A stretch of 64,000 nt of DNA from Citrifermentans bemidjiense Bem (lineage in GTDB: Bacteria; Desulfobacterota; Desulfuromonadia; Geobacterales; Geobacteraceae): the NCBI RefSeq assembly GCF_000020725.1, contig NC_011146.1, forward strand, positions 2,603,501 to 2,667,500, written 5' to 3'. Position numbers and translations under genes: made by a program. Shown piece after piece: positions 44,323 through 52,917 of this stretch (position 1 is the first letter of the stretch; every line of letters starts with the position of its first letter). The notes under the pieces are model-generated. The model was not told the DNA's origin. It did not search any database and saw only the letters and a program-made list of their open reading frames with translations.

Positions 44323-45588
44323 TTACTTCCTGACGAAGTCGGGCCTGGAGAAACTGTACTCGAAGTGCATGTGGTCCGTGTAGGTCCCGTCCAGGATCGC
44401 CGCCACGTCTTCAGTGAAGACCAGCTCCTCGTCTGTCGGTATCACGTACACCTTCACCGGCGAGTCGTCGGTGGTGATCAGCGTCTCGCGCTTCCTGGTC
44501 ATGGCGGAGGCGTTGCGCTCGCGGTCGAGGACGATGCCCAGGTGGTCGAGCCCCTCGATGGCGCGCTCCCTGATCGGAGCCCCCATCTCCCCCACCCCGG
44601 CGGTGAAGACGACCGCGTCGAGCCTTCCCACCACGGCCATGTAGGTGCCGATGTACTTCTTGAGACGGTAAGCCTCGATGTCGAGCGCGAGTCGGCAGAG
44701 GTTGTCGCCCCCGTTCGCGTGCTCGATCACGTCACGCCGGTCGGTGAAACGGCCGGTGATGCCGATGACGCCGCTCTTCTTGTTCAGGATGCTGTCGATC
44801 TCCTTGGCGGAGAGGTTTTCCTTCTGCATCATGAAGGCGGGGATGGCCGGGTCGATGTCGCCGCAGCGGGTACCCATCATGGCGCCTTCCAGCGGGGTGA
44901 GCCCCATGCTGGTGTCGACGGACACCCCATTCTTGATGGCGCAGTGCGATACGCCGTTACCGATATGCATGGTGATGACGTTGCACTGGTTCGCAGGTTT
45001 GCCGAGGATGGCGGCGATGCGCTTGGAGACGTAGAGATGCGAGGTGCCGTGGAAGCCGTACCGCCTGACCCCGTACTTCTCGTACCACTCGTAGGGAAGC
45101 GGGTAGAGATAGGCGTGTTCGGGCATGGTCTGGTGAAACGCGGTATCGAAAATTGCCACCTGGGGGACGCCAGGAAGAACGGCCATGGCCCCCTCGATGC
45201 CTGCGATATTGGGCGGGTTGTGCAAAGGCGCCAGATGCTGCACCTCGGTAACCGCGGCCAGCACGTCATCATCGATGAGCACGGACTTGGTGAAACGCTC
45301 CCCCCCGTGTACCACGCGGTGCCCAACCGCGGCTATCTGTTTGATATCGGTAAGCACGCCGTGTCCGGGAGAGGTCAGGGTGCGCAGAATCAGATCGACG
45401 GCGGTCTTATGATCGGGACAGTCGGAATCCTCGCGGTAGGTCTCGCGGCCCGGGACTTCGTGCAGGATGAACGAATCGCCGATGACGACGCGCTCCACCA
45501 TACCCTTGGCGACCACGACTTTTTTGTCCCAGTCAAACAACTGGTATTTTACAGAAGAACTTCCGCAGTTAAGTGCGAGTATATCCAT
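44323..45588 (-). CDS. ackA: Acetate kinase
   Basis: 421 residues of the ASKHA fold: LALNCGSSSVKYQLFD at the start, VGHRVVHGGERFTKS with the catalytic Arg and Asp regions, RYGFHGTSHLYVSKR and GNGVSHCAIKNG, and AVVFTAGVGEMGAPIRE for ATP binding. It phosphorylates acetate with ATP or runs in reverse. Slightly longer than the usual 400 residues, with a C-terminal tail (MHFEYSFSRPDF). It is divergent from the ferredoxin gene; a perfect 6-bp palindrome lies about 100 bases upstream of its start. Confidence 0.96.
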   Translation of the reverse strand: MDILALNCGSSSVKYQLFDWDKKVVVAKGMVERVVIGDSFILHEVPGRETYREDSDCPDHKTAVDLILRTLTSPGHGVLTDIKQIAAVGHRVVHGGERFTKSVLIDDDVLAAVTEVQHLAPLHNPPNIAGIEGAMAVLPGVPQVAIFDTAFHQTMPEHAYLYPLPYEWYEKYGVRRYGFHGTSHLYVSKRIAAILGKPANQCNVITMHIGNGVSHCAIKNGVSVDTSMGLTPLEGAMMGTRCGDIDPAIPAFMMQKENLSAKEIDSILNKKSGVIGITGRFTDRRDVIEHANGGDNLCRLALDIEAYRLKKYIGTYMAVVGRLDAVVFTAGVGEMGAPIRERAIEGLDHLGIVLDRERNASAMTRKRETLITTDDSPVKVYVIPTDEELVFTEDVAAILDGTYTDHMHFEYSFSRPDFVRK

Positions 45589-45685
45589 CGATCTGCATCC
45601 CCCGTCATTGTAGTTTAACCGGGCAAGCTGGGTACTTTAGTCCGGCAAAAAAAGTTTACAAATAAAACTGTTTTTTAAATATACC

Positions 45686-45699
45686 GTAGACTGGTCTAC
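45686..45699. promoter_or_regulatory. Palindromic operator candidate between ackA and ferredoxin
   Basis: GTAGAC-TG-GTCTAC, a perfect 6-bp inverted repeat with 2-base spacer, in the middle of the divergent ackA-ferredoxin spacer. It lies 27 bases upstream of the candidate ferredoxin -35 box. The regulator is unknown. Confidence 0.45.
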
Positions 45700-45726
45700 A
45701 GTTCAAGGATTTTCTCCCTCCCATCC

Positions 45727-45755
45727 TTGCGACAAATGTCATACAGCTTTATGGT
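45727..45755 (+). promoter_or_regulatory. Candidate sigma-70 promoter of the ferredoxin gene
   Basis: TTGCGA and TATGGT with 17-base spacing (4 of 6 matches each). It would give a leader of about 60 bases. Confidence 0.35.
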
Positions 45756-45823
45756 GGACTTTTTTTATGTCCTATGGTAGTTTTCGACCGCGATTTTAAG
45801 TAAACATGAAGGAGGTGAATACT

Positions 45824-45991
45824 TTGGCACATACCATCAGCGACGAATGCATCAACTGCGGCGCCTGTGACGATTCCTGCCCGGTCAACGCAATCAGCGA
45901 GGCTGGCGACAAAAGGACCATCGCTGCAGATACCTGCATCGACTGCGGCGCTTGCGTAGACACCTGCCCGGTGAGCGCAATCTCGGCCTAA
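45824..45991 (+). CDS. 2[4Fe-4S] ferredoxin (TTG start)
   Basis: 55 residues with two CxxCxxCxxxCP motifs (CINCGACDDSCP and CIDCGACVDTCP) and the clostridial ferredoxin fold. I choose TTG 45824 because GGAGGT sits seven bases ahead and because the product then begins MAHTISDEC, the standard ferredoxin opening. The upstream ATG at 45806 would put the ribosome site inside the gene. It is a low-potential cytoplasmic electron carrier, for instance for pyruvate:ferredoxin oxidoreductase or hydrogenases. Monocistronic, closed by a strong terminator. Confidence 0.93.
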   Translation: MAHTISDECINCGACDDSCPVNAISEAGDKRTIAADTCIDCGACVDTCPVSAISA

Positions 45992-46017
45992 CCAACACCA
46001 GATTCATGAAATGCCAT

Positions 46018-46057
46018 GGCCTGCAGCGGCTCGTCCGCTTGCAGGCCTATTTTTTTG
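46018..46057 (+). terminator. Terminator of the ferredoxin gene
   Basis: GGCCTGC pairs with GCAGGCC, with an inner GCGG/CCGC pairing, followed by TATTTTTTT, 27 bases after the stop. Confidence 0.92.
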
Positions 46058-46135
46058 TCTGCAGCAAAACCGGCCGGGGCTCTCAAAGTCAAAAAGCGTT
46101 AGGGGCGGAACCTCCCTCTACATCCGCACCACGAA

Positions 46136-46172
46136 AAAGAGGGGAAGCCCTGGAGCTTCCCCTCTTTCTTTT
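46136..46172. terminator. Terminator of gltX (bidirectional)
   Basis: AAAGAGGGGAAGC...GCTTCCCCTCTTT stem with a short loop; T5 follows on the minus strand and TCTTTT on the plus. It lies 15 bases past the gltX stop. Confidence 0.9.
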
Positions 46173-46186
46173 ACCTGCTGCCGTTA

Positions 46187-47590
46187 TCAGCAGAGCTTGG
46201 CTATGGCCCGCTCCAGGCGCTTCCCGGTCTCTTCCAGCCCCAGCACCTCGATCATCTCGTAGATCCCCGGCGAAGCGGTGGAGCCCGACAGGGCTAGCCT
46301 CACCGCGGGCCCTACCTGCCCGAGCTTGATCCCCTTCTCCTCGCAAAGCTCCTTGAAAACGCCTTCTATTGCGACGGTAGTGAGCTCACCCACCGCGCCC
46401 AATTTCTTGAACAGCCCCCTAAGAAGCGCCGGGGTCTCGGGGTTGAAGAACTTGGCTACCCCCTTCTCGTCGTAGGAGAGCTCCTGCTGGTAGTAGAACA
46501 GCGCTCCGTCAGCCAATTCCAGCATGGTCTTAGCCCTTTCCTGCAGTGTCTTCACCACGGCCGGAAGCTCAGGTCCACCTGCGGTATCGGTTACCCCCCG
46601 CTCCTTCAGGAAAGGAATCAGGAGCCCGGCCAGTCGCACAGGGTCGCCGTTTTTGATGTAGTGCGCGTTCAACCACAGGAGCTTGTCCGGGTTGAAAACG
46701 CCCGCGGACCGACCCACGTTCTCGATGGAGAACTTCTGGACCAGATCTTCGAGCGAGAAGATCTCCTCGTCGCCGTAACTCCAGCCCAGGCGGACCAGGT
46801 AGTTGACCATCGCCTCGGGAAGAAAGCCCATGTCCCGGTAGGCCATGACCGAAGTGGCGCCGTGCCTTTTCGAGAGCCTCGCCTTGTCCGCCCCAAGGAT
46901 CATCGGGACGTGGGCGAACTGGGGAACCGGCACCTCCAGGGCCTCGTACAGAAGGATCTGGCGCGGCGTGTTGTTCACGTGGTCGTCGCCGCGGATGACG
47001 GTGGTGACCCCCATGGTGGCGTCGTCGATTACCACCACGAAGTTGTAGGTGGGGGTCCCGTCGGTGCGCTGGATGATCAGGTCGTCCAGTTCGGCGTTCT
47101 CAAAGGATATCTTCCCCTTGATCAGGTCGTTCCAGTAGGTGGTCCCTTCCTGCGGCGCCTTAAAACGGACCACGTAGGGGCGCCCGTCGTCCGCGCCCTG
47201 CGGCAGGTTGCGGCAGGTCCCGTCGTACTTGGGCTTGCCACCTTCCTTGAGCGCCTTCTCGCGCTTGACCTCCAGTTCTTCGGCGCTGCAGTAGCACTTG
47301 TACGCTTTCCCGGCGGCGATCAGCTTCTCGACGTACTCCTTGTAGAGAGGAAAGTTGTCAGACTGGTAGAAAGGCCCCTCGTCCCAGTCCAGTCCGAGCC
47401 AGGTCATCCCTTCCAGGATGGCGTCGACCGACTCCTGGGTGGAGCGGGCGACGTCGGTGTCCTCGATCCTGAGGATGAACTTCCCCTGCTGCTTCCTCGC
47501 CAAAAGCCAGTTAAAAAGCGCGGTGCGCGCTCCCCCCACGTGGAGGTACCCGGTCGGGCTGGGTGCGAAACGGAGGCGTACTTGTGACAT
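46187..47590 (-). CDS. gltX: Glutamyl-tRNA synthetase
   Basis: 467 residues of a class I synthetase: [17 protein letters not shown] (HIGH-type motif) at residues 6-22, [10 protein letters not shown], the CYCSAEEL zinc-region remnant near 95, and the KMSKS-type LSKRHGATS near 240. The C-terminal anticodon-binding helical domain fills 320-467. It charges tRNA-Glu with glutamate; whether it also charges tRNA-Gln cannot be told here. AAGGAAGGAGC lies ahead of the ATG. It is followed upstream by yacG on the same strand. Confidence 0.96.
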   Translation of the reverse strand: MSQVRLRFAPSPTGYLHVGGARTALFNWLLARKQQGKFILRIEDTDVARSTQESVDAILEGMTWLGLDWDEGPFYQSDNFPLYKEYVEKLIAAGKAYKCYCSAEELEVKREKALKEGGKPKYDGTCRNLPQGADDGRPYVVRFKAPQEGTTYWNDLIKGKISFENAELDDLIIQRTDGTPTYNFVVVIDDATMGVTTVIRGDDHVNNTPRQILLYEALEVPVPQFAHVPMILGADKARLSKRHGATSVMAYRDMGFLPEAMVNYLVRLGWSYGDEEIFSLEDLVQKFSIENVGRSAGVFNPDKLLWLNAHYIKNGDPVRLAGLLIPFLKERGVTDTAGGPELPAVVKTLQERAKTMLELADGALFYYQQELSYDEKGVAKFFNPETPALLRGLFKKLGAVGELTTVAIEGVFKELCEEKGIKLGQVGPAVRLALSGSTASPGIYEMIEVLGLEETGKRLERAIAKLC

Positions 47591-47658
47591 GAAAAGCTCC
47601 TTCCTTTGCTGTGATCATTGCATGGCTGCAAAAAATGTGTTTGCTGCAAATGCCTGGA

Positions 47659-47847
47659 CTACTCGTCCCCGGGCTCCTCGTCCCCAGATTCCGGGGCTTT
47701 TTCACCGGGGATACGGTAACCTTCGTCCGCCCAGGTGCCGAGATCGATCATCTTGCACCTCTGCGAGCAGAAGGGACGGTAGGGATTGCCGGCGAGGGTG
47801 GTCTCCTTGCGGCACTGCGGGCATTTTATGGTGGTGATAGCGTTCAT
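47659..47847 (-). CDS. yacG: DNA gyrase inhibitor YacG
   Basis: 62 residues with the YacG zinc motif [10 protein letters not shown]...[25 protein letters not shown], a CxxC and CxxxC pair holding one zinc. Family members bind GyrB and inhibit DNA gyrase. AGGAAACGCC precedes the ATG. The acidic tail ([10 protein letters not shown]) is normal for the family. It lies 68 bases from gltX on the same strand. Confidence 0.93.
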   Translation of the reverse strand: MNAITTIKCPQCRKETTLAGNPYRPFCSQRCKMIDLGTWADEGYRIPGEKAPESGDEEPGDE

Positions 47848-47930
47848 GGCGTTTCCTGCAAAGAAATCCCTCCAAAGCCTGCGCCCTGGAGGGTCGGTGG
47901 TCGAATCTAAACTGCGCTAAGTAGCGGCGT

Positions 47931-48773
47931 TTATGGGATCAGGTATTTCCGCTGGTGGAACTGGAGCGCCCTTTTTACCCGGGTGATGAGGGTCCCTTCC
48001 TTTACCGGCTTTTCAATGAAGTCGAAGAACCCTCTCTCGAAGGCCTTCACCTCGTCCTCCGGGCGCATGGAGCCGGTGATCAGTATCACCGGGATGGAGG
48101 AAAAATCCGGGACACTGCGCAACGCGTCGAAGAGGCCGAAACCGTCGAGCTTGGGCATCATCAGGTCGGTCAGGACCACCTGCGGCTTCTCGGTCAATAC
48201 GGCCTTGTAAGCCTCAAGCCCGTCCGAGGCGAAAACGACGCGGTACCCCTGGCGGCTCAGGAAGTCGCCGAACATGGTCCCTATCAGCTTGTCGTCCTCG
48301 ACCACGAGCACCGTGTGCGCCGCGGAGGAGCAGACCTCTTTCTGCAGGTAGTTCCTGCAGATGGCGGAGTAGATCTCCTTGCGGGTAGCGATGAAGGGGG
48401 TGATGCTCAAGCCGTGGTTGGCGGAAATGTTTCTCACCACCCGCGTCTCGGTGGGGTCGGCCATGGCCAGCGCCAACCTCTTGTTGTCGAGCTTGAGCGG
48501 GAAGATGTTGTTCTGCATCGCAACGTCGACCGGGATGGTGGCGAGAAGATCTGGGGCGAAGGAGTAGCCGGAGAAGTTGCTGGCCACCCGGCAGCCGTAC
48601 TGGACGGCGAGCGCCGCGGCCAGTTCCTCCCCTGTGACAAGCTCCAGGTCTTCGAGCACGGTCCCGAAACGCTTGTTGAAGCGCTTGGAAACGGCGAGCA
48701 TCCGCTCCACCGTCTTCTCGGTGACCACACCGGTTTCCACAAATATTTCGCCTAGTTTCTTTCTTTTTTCCAT
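47931..48773 (-). CDS. GspE_N (MshEN) domain fused to a response-regulator receiver
   Basis: 280 residues from ATG 48773; a TTG at 48791 is an alternative, and neither has a strong ribosome site. Residues about 1-150 are the type II secretion GspE N-terminal/MshEN fold (KLGEIFVETGVVTEKTVERML, ALAVQYGCRVAS, FPLKLDNKRLALAMADP), which in other proteins binds c-di-GMP or couples to pilus ATPases. Residues about 160-275 are a receiver (VLVVEDDKLIG, Asp in VVLTDLMMPKLDG, Thr in ILITGS, Lys in FIEKPVKEG). It could pass phosphorylation or c-di-GMP signals to a surface machine; this is inference. No membrane segment. Confidence 0.85.
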   Translation of the reverse strand: MEKRKKLGEIFVETGVVTEKTVERMLAVSKRFNKRFGTVLEDLELVTGEELAAALAVQYGCRVASNFSGYSFAPDLLATIPVDVAMQNNIFPLKLDNKRLALAMADPTETRVVRNISANHGLSITPFIATRKEIYSAICRNYLQKEVCSSAAHTVLVVEDDKLIGTMFGDFLSRQGYRVVFASDGLEAYKAVLTEKPQVVLTDLMMPKLDGFGLFDALRSVPDFSSIPVILITGSMRPEDEVKAFERGFFDFIEKPVKEGTLITRVKRALQFHQRKYLIP

Positions 48774-48843
48774 AGCGGGGTCCCCACACAAGGGATAACT
48801 GTAGCATCGGCGAAACGAAAAACCATGCGCGCCTGGAAAAAAG

Positions 48844-49614
48844 CTATTCGGGGAGAGCCGTGGCGCCGCTCCCCAACTTGGCGGCCAACTGGTCCGCCTC
48901 GGCCTTGCTTAAGTGCCGCCCCACCCGCAGGCGGTACCAGACGCCCTTGCCTTGCACCTTCGACTCGGAGAGATAGGCGGCAACCCCCTTGGCGGAAAGC
49001 TTCGACTGGGCTGCGTCTGCCTCTTTCTTGTCGCGGTAGGAGGCGATCTGCACCAGGTAGCGCACCTCGGCCGCGGATGGCGCCTTCGCAGCTTCCTGCT
49101 TCTGGCCCTCCGGCTTGTCGGCAGCGGGCTTCTCGGCAGCTCCCTTCTCCGGCGCGGGTTTCGTCTCGACCGGCTTCGCCTCCGCGGCTTTCGCGGCGGG
49201 AGCGGCCGGCGCAGCCTTTGACCGCGGGGGAGGATCGGAGAGCTTCAGATTCACCCCGCTTCCCATCGCGCCGTGCCCCCCGGAGGGGAGGGTCTTGTAG
49301 AAAGTGAGCGGGGTCTCGGGGACCGGGGCGCCGGGGGTGCCGGGAACGGCCGGCGGCGTAACCGGTACCTGCTTCGCCTGGGCCGCAGTGGTCGCATTAG
49401 CTGCAACAGGGGGACGTGCACTCCCTCTGAAGAGGACCCAGCCGGTGAAAACGCCGGCGCCGAAGGTGGCCCCCAGGAAAACCAGCGCCGACAGGAAGGC
49501 GAAGAGCCCGAGCGGTGCCTTGCGCGGCCGGTTCTTGGGTGCAGGTTTCTGCACCGGTTTTCGCTCAGGGCTCTCCCTCAGGGCCGCGACCTTATCGCTG
49601 TAATCAAGCCGCAT
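48844..49614 (-). CDS. SPOR-domain membrane protein
   Basis: 256 residues: a basic cytoplasmic start, one membrane helix (about 34-57, LFAFLSALVFLGATFGAGVF), a long Pro/Ala/Lys linker (about 70-175) and a C-terminal SPOR domain (about 178-250; YLVQIASYRDKKEADAAQSKL, WYRLRVGRHLSKAEADQL). SPOR domains bind denuded peptidoglycan glycan strands at division sites. AGGGGAGTTTC precedes the ATG, nine bases behind argS. It shares an operon with ftsB, another division protein. Confidence 0.9.
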   Translation of the reverse strand: MRLDYSDKVAALRESPERKPVQKPAPKNRPRKAPLGLFAFLSALVFLGATFGAGVFTGWVLFRGSARPPVAANATTAAQAKQVPVTPPAVPGTPGAPVPETPLTFYKTLPSGGHGAMGSGVNLKLSDPPPRSKAAPAAPAAKAAEAKPVETKPAPEKGAAEKPAADKPEGQKQEAAKAPSAAEVRYLVQIASYRDKKEADAAQSKLSAKGVAAYLSESKVQGKGVWYRLRVGRHLSKAEADQLAAKLGSGATALPE

Positions 49615-49623
49615 GAAACTCCC

Positions 49624-51288
49624 CTACATCCTTTCCGGCGCCGAGATGCCGAGGACGGTGAGCGCGTTTTTGAGGGTGATGGCGACGCAATGCAGCAGGA
49701 AAAGCCTCGCCTGGGTCAGCTCCGGCTCTTCGGGGGTGATCACGCGGCTTTTGTTGTAGAAGCTGTGGAATTCGCCGGCAAGCTCCTGCAGGTAGTAGGT
49801 GATCCGGTGCGGCTCGAAGTTCACCGCGCCCCCTTCCAGGATCTCCGGGTAGACGGAGAGTTTCTTGACCAGGCTCAGGTCCTCGGGAGTCTGCAGGAGT
49901 TCCAGCTTCACGCTGTCGAAGCGCGGCTCCACCCCCCTTTCCCTAGCGGTGTCGAAGATGCTCTTGATCCTCGCGTGGGCGTACTGTACGTAGTAGACCG
50001 GGTTGTCGTTACTCTGGCGCTTGGCAAGTTCCAGGTCGAAATCGAGCTGGCTGTCCGAGCGGCGCATCAGGAAGAAGAAGCGGGCCGCATCGCGCCCGAC
50101 CTCGTCGACGACCTCCTTCAGTGTCACGAACTCGCCGCTTCTGGTGGACATGGCAACCGGCACCCCGTCGCGCAAAAGCGAAACGAGCTGCACCAAAATG
50201 ATGCCGAGGTCGGAGGCGTCGCGCCCAAGCCCCTGCACCACGCTCTTAAGCCTCGGGACGTAGCCGTGATGGTCGGCGCCCCAGACGTCGATGACCCAGT
50301 CAAAGCCCCGGGCGAACTTGTCCCTGTGGTAGGCGATGTCGGAGGCAAAATAGGTGGTGACCCCGTTGCTCCTCACCACGACGCGGTCCTTGTCGTCGCC
50401 GTAGTCGGTGGTGCGGAACCAGAGCGCCCCCTCCTGCTCGTAGATGAGCCCCTTGGCCTGCATCTCCTCGATGGCGGATTTCACCTTACCCTCGTCGAAG
50501 AGCGACTGTTCGGAGAACCAGTGGTCGAAACGGATGCCGAAGTCCTGCAGGTCCTGGTCGATCCCGGCGAGGATCAGGTCCCCCCCCATCTTAGAGAAGA
50601 AGGCTACCCCATCCTCCTGGGATACCTTCAGGAACCGGTCCCCGTACTTGGTGACCGCGTCACGGGCGATATCCTTCATGTAGTCGCCCTGGTAGCAGGT
50701 CTCGGGGAAGTCGATCTTCTCCCCCAGGAGTTCCTTGTAGCGCAAAAGCCCGGAAAGCCCCAGGGTGTTCATCTGGTTCCCGGCGTCGTTTATGTAGTAC
50801 TCGCGCTGCACGTCGAAGCCCGCCGCGGATAAAAGCGAGGCAACGGCGTCCCCTGTCGCGGCGCCGCGACCGTGCCCTATGTGCAAAGGCCCGGTCGGGT
50901 TGGCGCTGACGAACTCGACCTGCACCTTCTTGCCGCGGCCGATGCCGCTTTTGCCCCAGGCGTCGCCGGCGCGGTCGATCTCGGTGAGGGTCCTTCTCCA
51001 GGCGCTGTCTTTTATGAAGAAGTTGATGAAGCCAGGGCCCGCGATCTCAAGGCTCTCGATCAGGTCAGAGGCGCCGGCGAGCTTCGCCACCAGGATCTCG
51101 GCCACGGCGCGCGGCGCCTTTCTCTGCTGCTTGGCCATCTGCATGGCGACGTTGGTGGCGAAATCGCCATGCTCGGCATGCGCCGGCTTCTCCACGTTGA
51201 TAGCCGGTACTTCACCAGAGGTGAGCGTGCCGTCGGCGAAACACCCCTCGATTCCCTTCAGGATGCATGCGCGCAGCTGCTCCTTCAT
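49624..51288 (-). CDS. argS: Arginyl-tRNA synthetase
   Basis: 554 residues from ATG 51288 with GGAGGAGAAGAT ahead; the longer open frame overlaps the upstream genes. The N-terminal additional domain (about 1-110) is followed by the class I core with FVSANPTGPLHIGHGRG (HIGH motif) near 122 and MSTRSGEFVTLKEV near 385, and a DALR-type anticodon domain to the end (ELAGEFHSFYNKSRV). It charges tRNA-Arg. The start overlaps the stop of the small Cys-rich gene, so translation is coupled. Confidence 0.96.
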   Translation of the reverse strand: MKEQLRACILKGIEGCFADGTLTSGEVPAINVEKPAHAEHGDFATNVAMQMAKQQRKAPRAVAEILVAKLAGASDLIESLEIAGPGFINFFIKDSAWRRTLTEIDRAGDAWGKSGIGRGKKVQVEFVSANPTGPLHIGHGRGAATGDAVASLLSAAGFDVQREYYINDAGNQMNTLGLSGLLRYKELLGEKIDFPETCYQGDYMKDIARDAVTKYGDRFLKVSQEDGVAFFSKMGGDLILAGIDQDLQDFGIRFDHWFSEQSLFDEGKVKSAIEEMQAKGLIYEQEGALWFRTTDYGDDKDRVVVRSNGVTTYFASDIAYHRDKFARGFDWVIDVWGADHHGYVPRLKSVVQGLGRDASDLGIILVQLVSLLRDGVPVAMSTRSGEFVTLKEVVDEVGRDAARFFFLMRRSDSQLDFDLELAKRQSNDNPVYYVQYAHARIKSIFDTARERGVEPRFDSVKLELLQTPEDLSLVKKLSVYPEILEGGAVNFEPHRITYYLQELAGEFHSFYNKSRVITPEEPELTQARLFLLHCVAITLKNALTVLGISAPERM

Positions 51289-51455
51289 ATCTTCTCCTCC
51301 CTTTTCTCTTCCTCCGTGGCTGGCACGGACTTTATGGTGACGTCGCGCGTGAAGTCGGGGCAGCGTGCTCCCCCGTCGGCGACGCAGAATTTCTTGTTGC
51401 AGTGCTCGCGCCAGGCGCAGACCACGCAATGCTGTTTACCGGTTGTCTCTTTCAT
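51285..51455 (-). CDS. Small Cys-rich protein between ftsB and argS
   Basis: A 56-residue frame with a fine ribosome site (GAGGAG six bases before ATG 51455), overlapping ftsB by four bases (ATGA) and argS by four bases. Five Cys lie in residues 10-32 (CVVCAWREHCNKKFC, then ARCPDF), followed by an acidic tail ending EEEKREEKI. The spacing CxxC-x5-C-x4-C resembles a small zinc or iron-sulfur knuckle. No family recognised. Tight coupling on both sides supports a real gene despite its size. Confidence 0.75.
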   Translation of the reverse strand: MKETTGKQHCVVCAWREHCNKKFCVADGGARCPDFTRDVTIKSVPATEEEKREEKI

Positions 51456-51838
51456 TGCCTGCTCCTCGGTCCGCCCGCGGGCGGATTTTTGGCGGCGGCC
51501 GCAGGGGGCGCCGTTTGCCGGGTGGCCGCTGCAGGCTCCGGTGCCTGGGGCGCCGCGCTCCGCGCCTGGGGCGGGAACTGGTAAACGACCTCGTTGCTGC
51601 GCACCAGGCCGAAGTCGCGCCTGGCGATGCTCTCCAGGTAACGGCGGTCCGACTGCAGGGCAGCTATCTCCCTCTTCAACTGGTCGTTTTCCTCCTTCAG
51701 CTCGGACAGACGCTTTTGCGTGTCGTCCAGATCCCGGTGCAGGTGGTTGATGCGCAAAAGTCCGCGATCACCGAAAACCGTGAAGTAGAGGATGAAAATA
51801 ATGACCGCCAGCGGTACGAAAAATAGCCGTTTCTGCAT
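51452..51838 (-). CDS. ftsB: Septum formation initiator FtsB/DivIC family
   Basis: 128 residues: short cytoplasmic start, one membrane helix (about 5-22, FFVPLAVIIFILYFTVF), a leucine-rich periplasmic coiled coil (about 30-70, LDDTQKRLSELKEENDQLKREI), the ARRDFGLVRSNEVVYQF motif that closes the family, then a Pro/Ala-rich tail of about 35 residues that is longer than usual. FtsB joins FtsL and FtsQ in the divisome. It begins three bases after the uxs stop. Confidence 0.9.
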   Translation of the reverse strand: MQKRLFFVPLAVIIFILYFTVFGDRGLLRINHLHRDLDDTQKRLSELKEENDQLKREIAALQSDRRYLESIARRDFGLVRSNEVVYQFPPQARSAAPQAPEPAAATRQTAPPAAAAKNPPAGGPRSRQ

Positions 51839-51841
51839 GGT

Positions 51842-52777
51842 TTACGCCGTATTGAGACGCGAGCTGAAATAGTCGATGGTCTGCTTGAGCCCCTCGTCCA
51901 CGTGCACCTTGGGCTCCCAGCCGAGCATCTGCTTCGCAAGCGAGATGTCGGGCTGGCGCTGCTTCGGGTCGTCGGCGGGAAGCGGCCGGTAGACGATGCG
52001 CGAACTGGAGCCGGTCAGCGCGATGATCTTCTTGGCGAACTCGACGATCGTGGTCTCGGTGGGGTTTCCCAGGTTGACCGGGCCGATGAACCCGGGGCAC
52101 TCCATCATCCTGATCAAACCTTCCACGAGGTCGGAGACGAAGCAGAAAGACCGGGTCTGTTCCCCTTCGCCGTATACGGTGATGTCCTCCCCCTTGAGCG
52201 CCTGCAGGATGAAGTTGGAGACCACCCTGCCGTCGTTTTCAGCCATCTTGGGACCGTAGGTGTTGAAGATCCTTACGATGCGGATGTCCACGTGGTTCTG
52301 GCGGTGGTAGTCCATCATCAGCGTCTCGGCAACCCTCTTACCCTCGTCGTAGCAACTTCTCACCCCGAGCGTGTTGACGTTGCCCCAGTAGGCCTCGGTC
52401 TGCGGGTGCACCTGCGGATCGCCGTAGACCTCGGAGGTCGAGGCCTGGAGGATGCGGGCCCGCACCCGTTTGGCGATCCCCAGCATGTTGATCGCCCCCA
52501 TGACGCTGGTCTTCGTGGTCTTCACCGGGTTGTACTGGTAGTGGATCGGGGACGCCGGGCAGGCGAGGTTGTAAATCCGGTCCACCTCCAAAAGTATCGG
52601 CTGGGTCACGTCGTGGCGGATCAGCTCGAAGTTGCGGTTGTCGAGGAGATGCGCGATGTTGAGCTTGCTGCCGGTGAAGAAGTTGTCCAGGCAGATGACG
52701 TCGTGCCCCTCCCTCAACAACCTCTCGCATAGATGTGAACCGATAAAACCGGCGCCGCCGGTAACTAGCACGCGCAT
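51842..52777 (-). CDS. UDP-glucuronate decarboxylase (UDP-xylose synthase), SDR-extended
   Basis: 311 residues with [16 protein letters not shown] for NAD binding, [16 protein letters not shown], the catalytic STSEVYGDP and YxxxK in CYDEGKR, and FNTYGPKM. This set is diagnostic of UDP-glucuronic acid decarboxylases, which make UDP-xylose for surface polysaccharides. The upstream neighbour is UDP-glucose dehydrogenase, which makes its substrate, so the two form a two-step pathway from UDP-glucose. GAGAGGTTTCA precedes the ATG. ftsB follows three bases downstream. Confidence 0.92.
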   Translation of the reverse strand: MRVLVTGGAGFIGSHLCERLLREGHDVICLDNFFTGSKLNIAHLLDNRNFELIRHDVTQPILLEVDRIYNLACPASPIHYQYNPVKTTKTSVMGAINMLGIAKRVRARILQASTSEVYGDPQVHPQTEAYWGNVNTLGVRSCYDEGKRVAETLMMDYHRQNHVDIRIVRIFNTYGPKMAENDGRVVSNFILQALKGEDITVYGEGEQTRSFCFVSDLVEGLIRMMECPGFIGPVNLGNPTETTIVEFAKKIIALTGSSSRIVYRPLPADDPKQRQPDISLAKQMLGWEPKVHVDEGLKQTIDYFSSRLNTA

Positions 52778-52796
52778 TGAAACCTCTCAGTATCCG

Positions 52797-52903
52797 TTCA
52801 ACGTTCTACGTTCAACGTTATATGTTCGTTTCAGCATTGTCGCGATTCAAGAGGTGTGACCGGGTTCGGTGTTCAACGTAGAACATAGAACGTAGAACAG
52901 CCT
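52797..52903. repeat. Low-complexity repeat of GTTCAACGT/GTTCTACGT units
   Basis: The spacer between ugd and uxs has GTTCAACGTTCTACGTTCAACGTT at 52797-52820 and a related, partly inverted run (GTTCAACGTAGAAC, ATAGAACGTAGAAC) at 52873-52900. The two blocks can pair to form a long imperfect hairpin in the transcript. No gene inside. Confidence 0.65.
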
Positions 52904-52917
52904 CTAAAACAGCCTTT

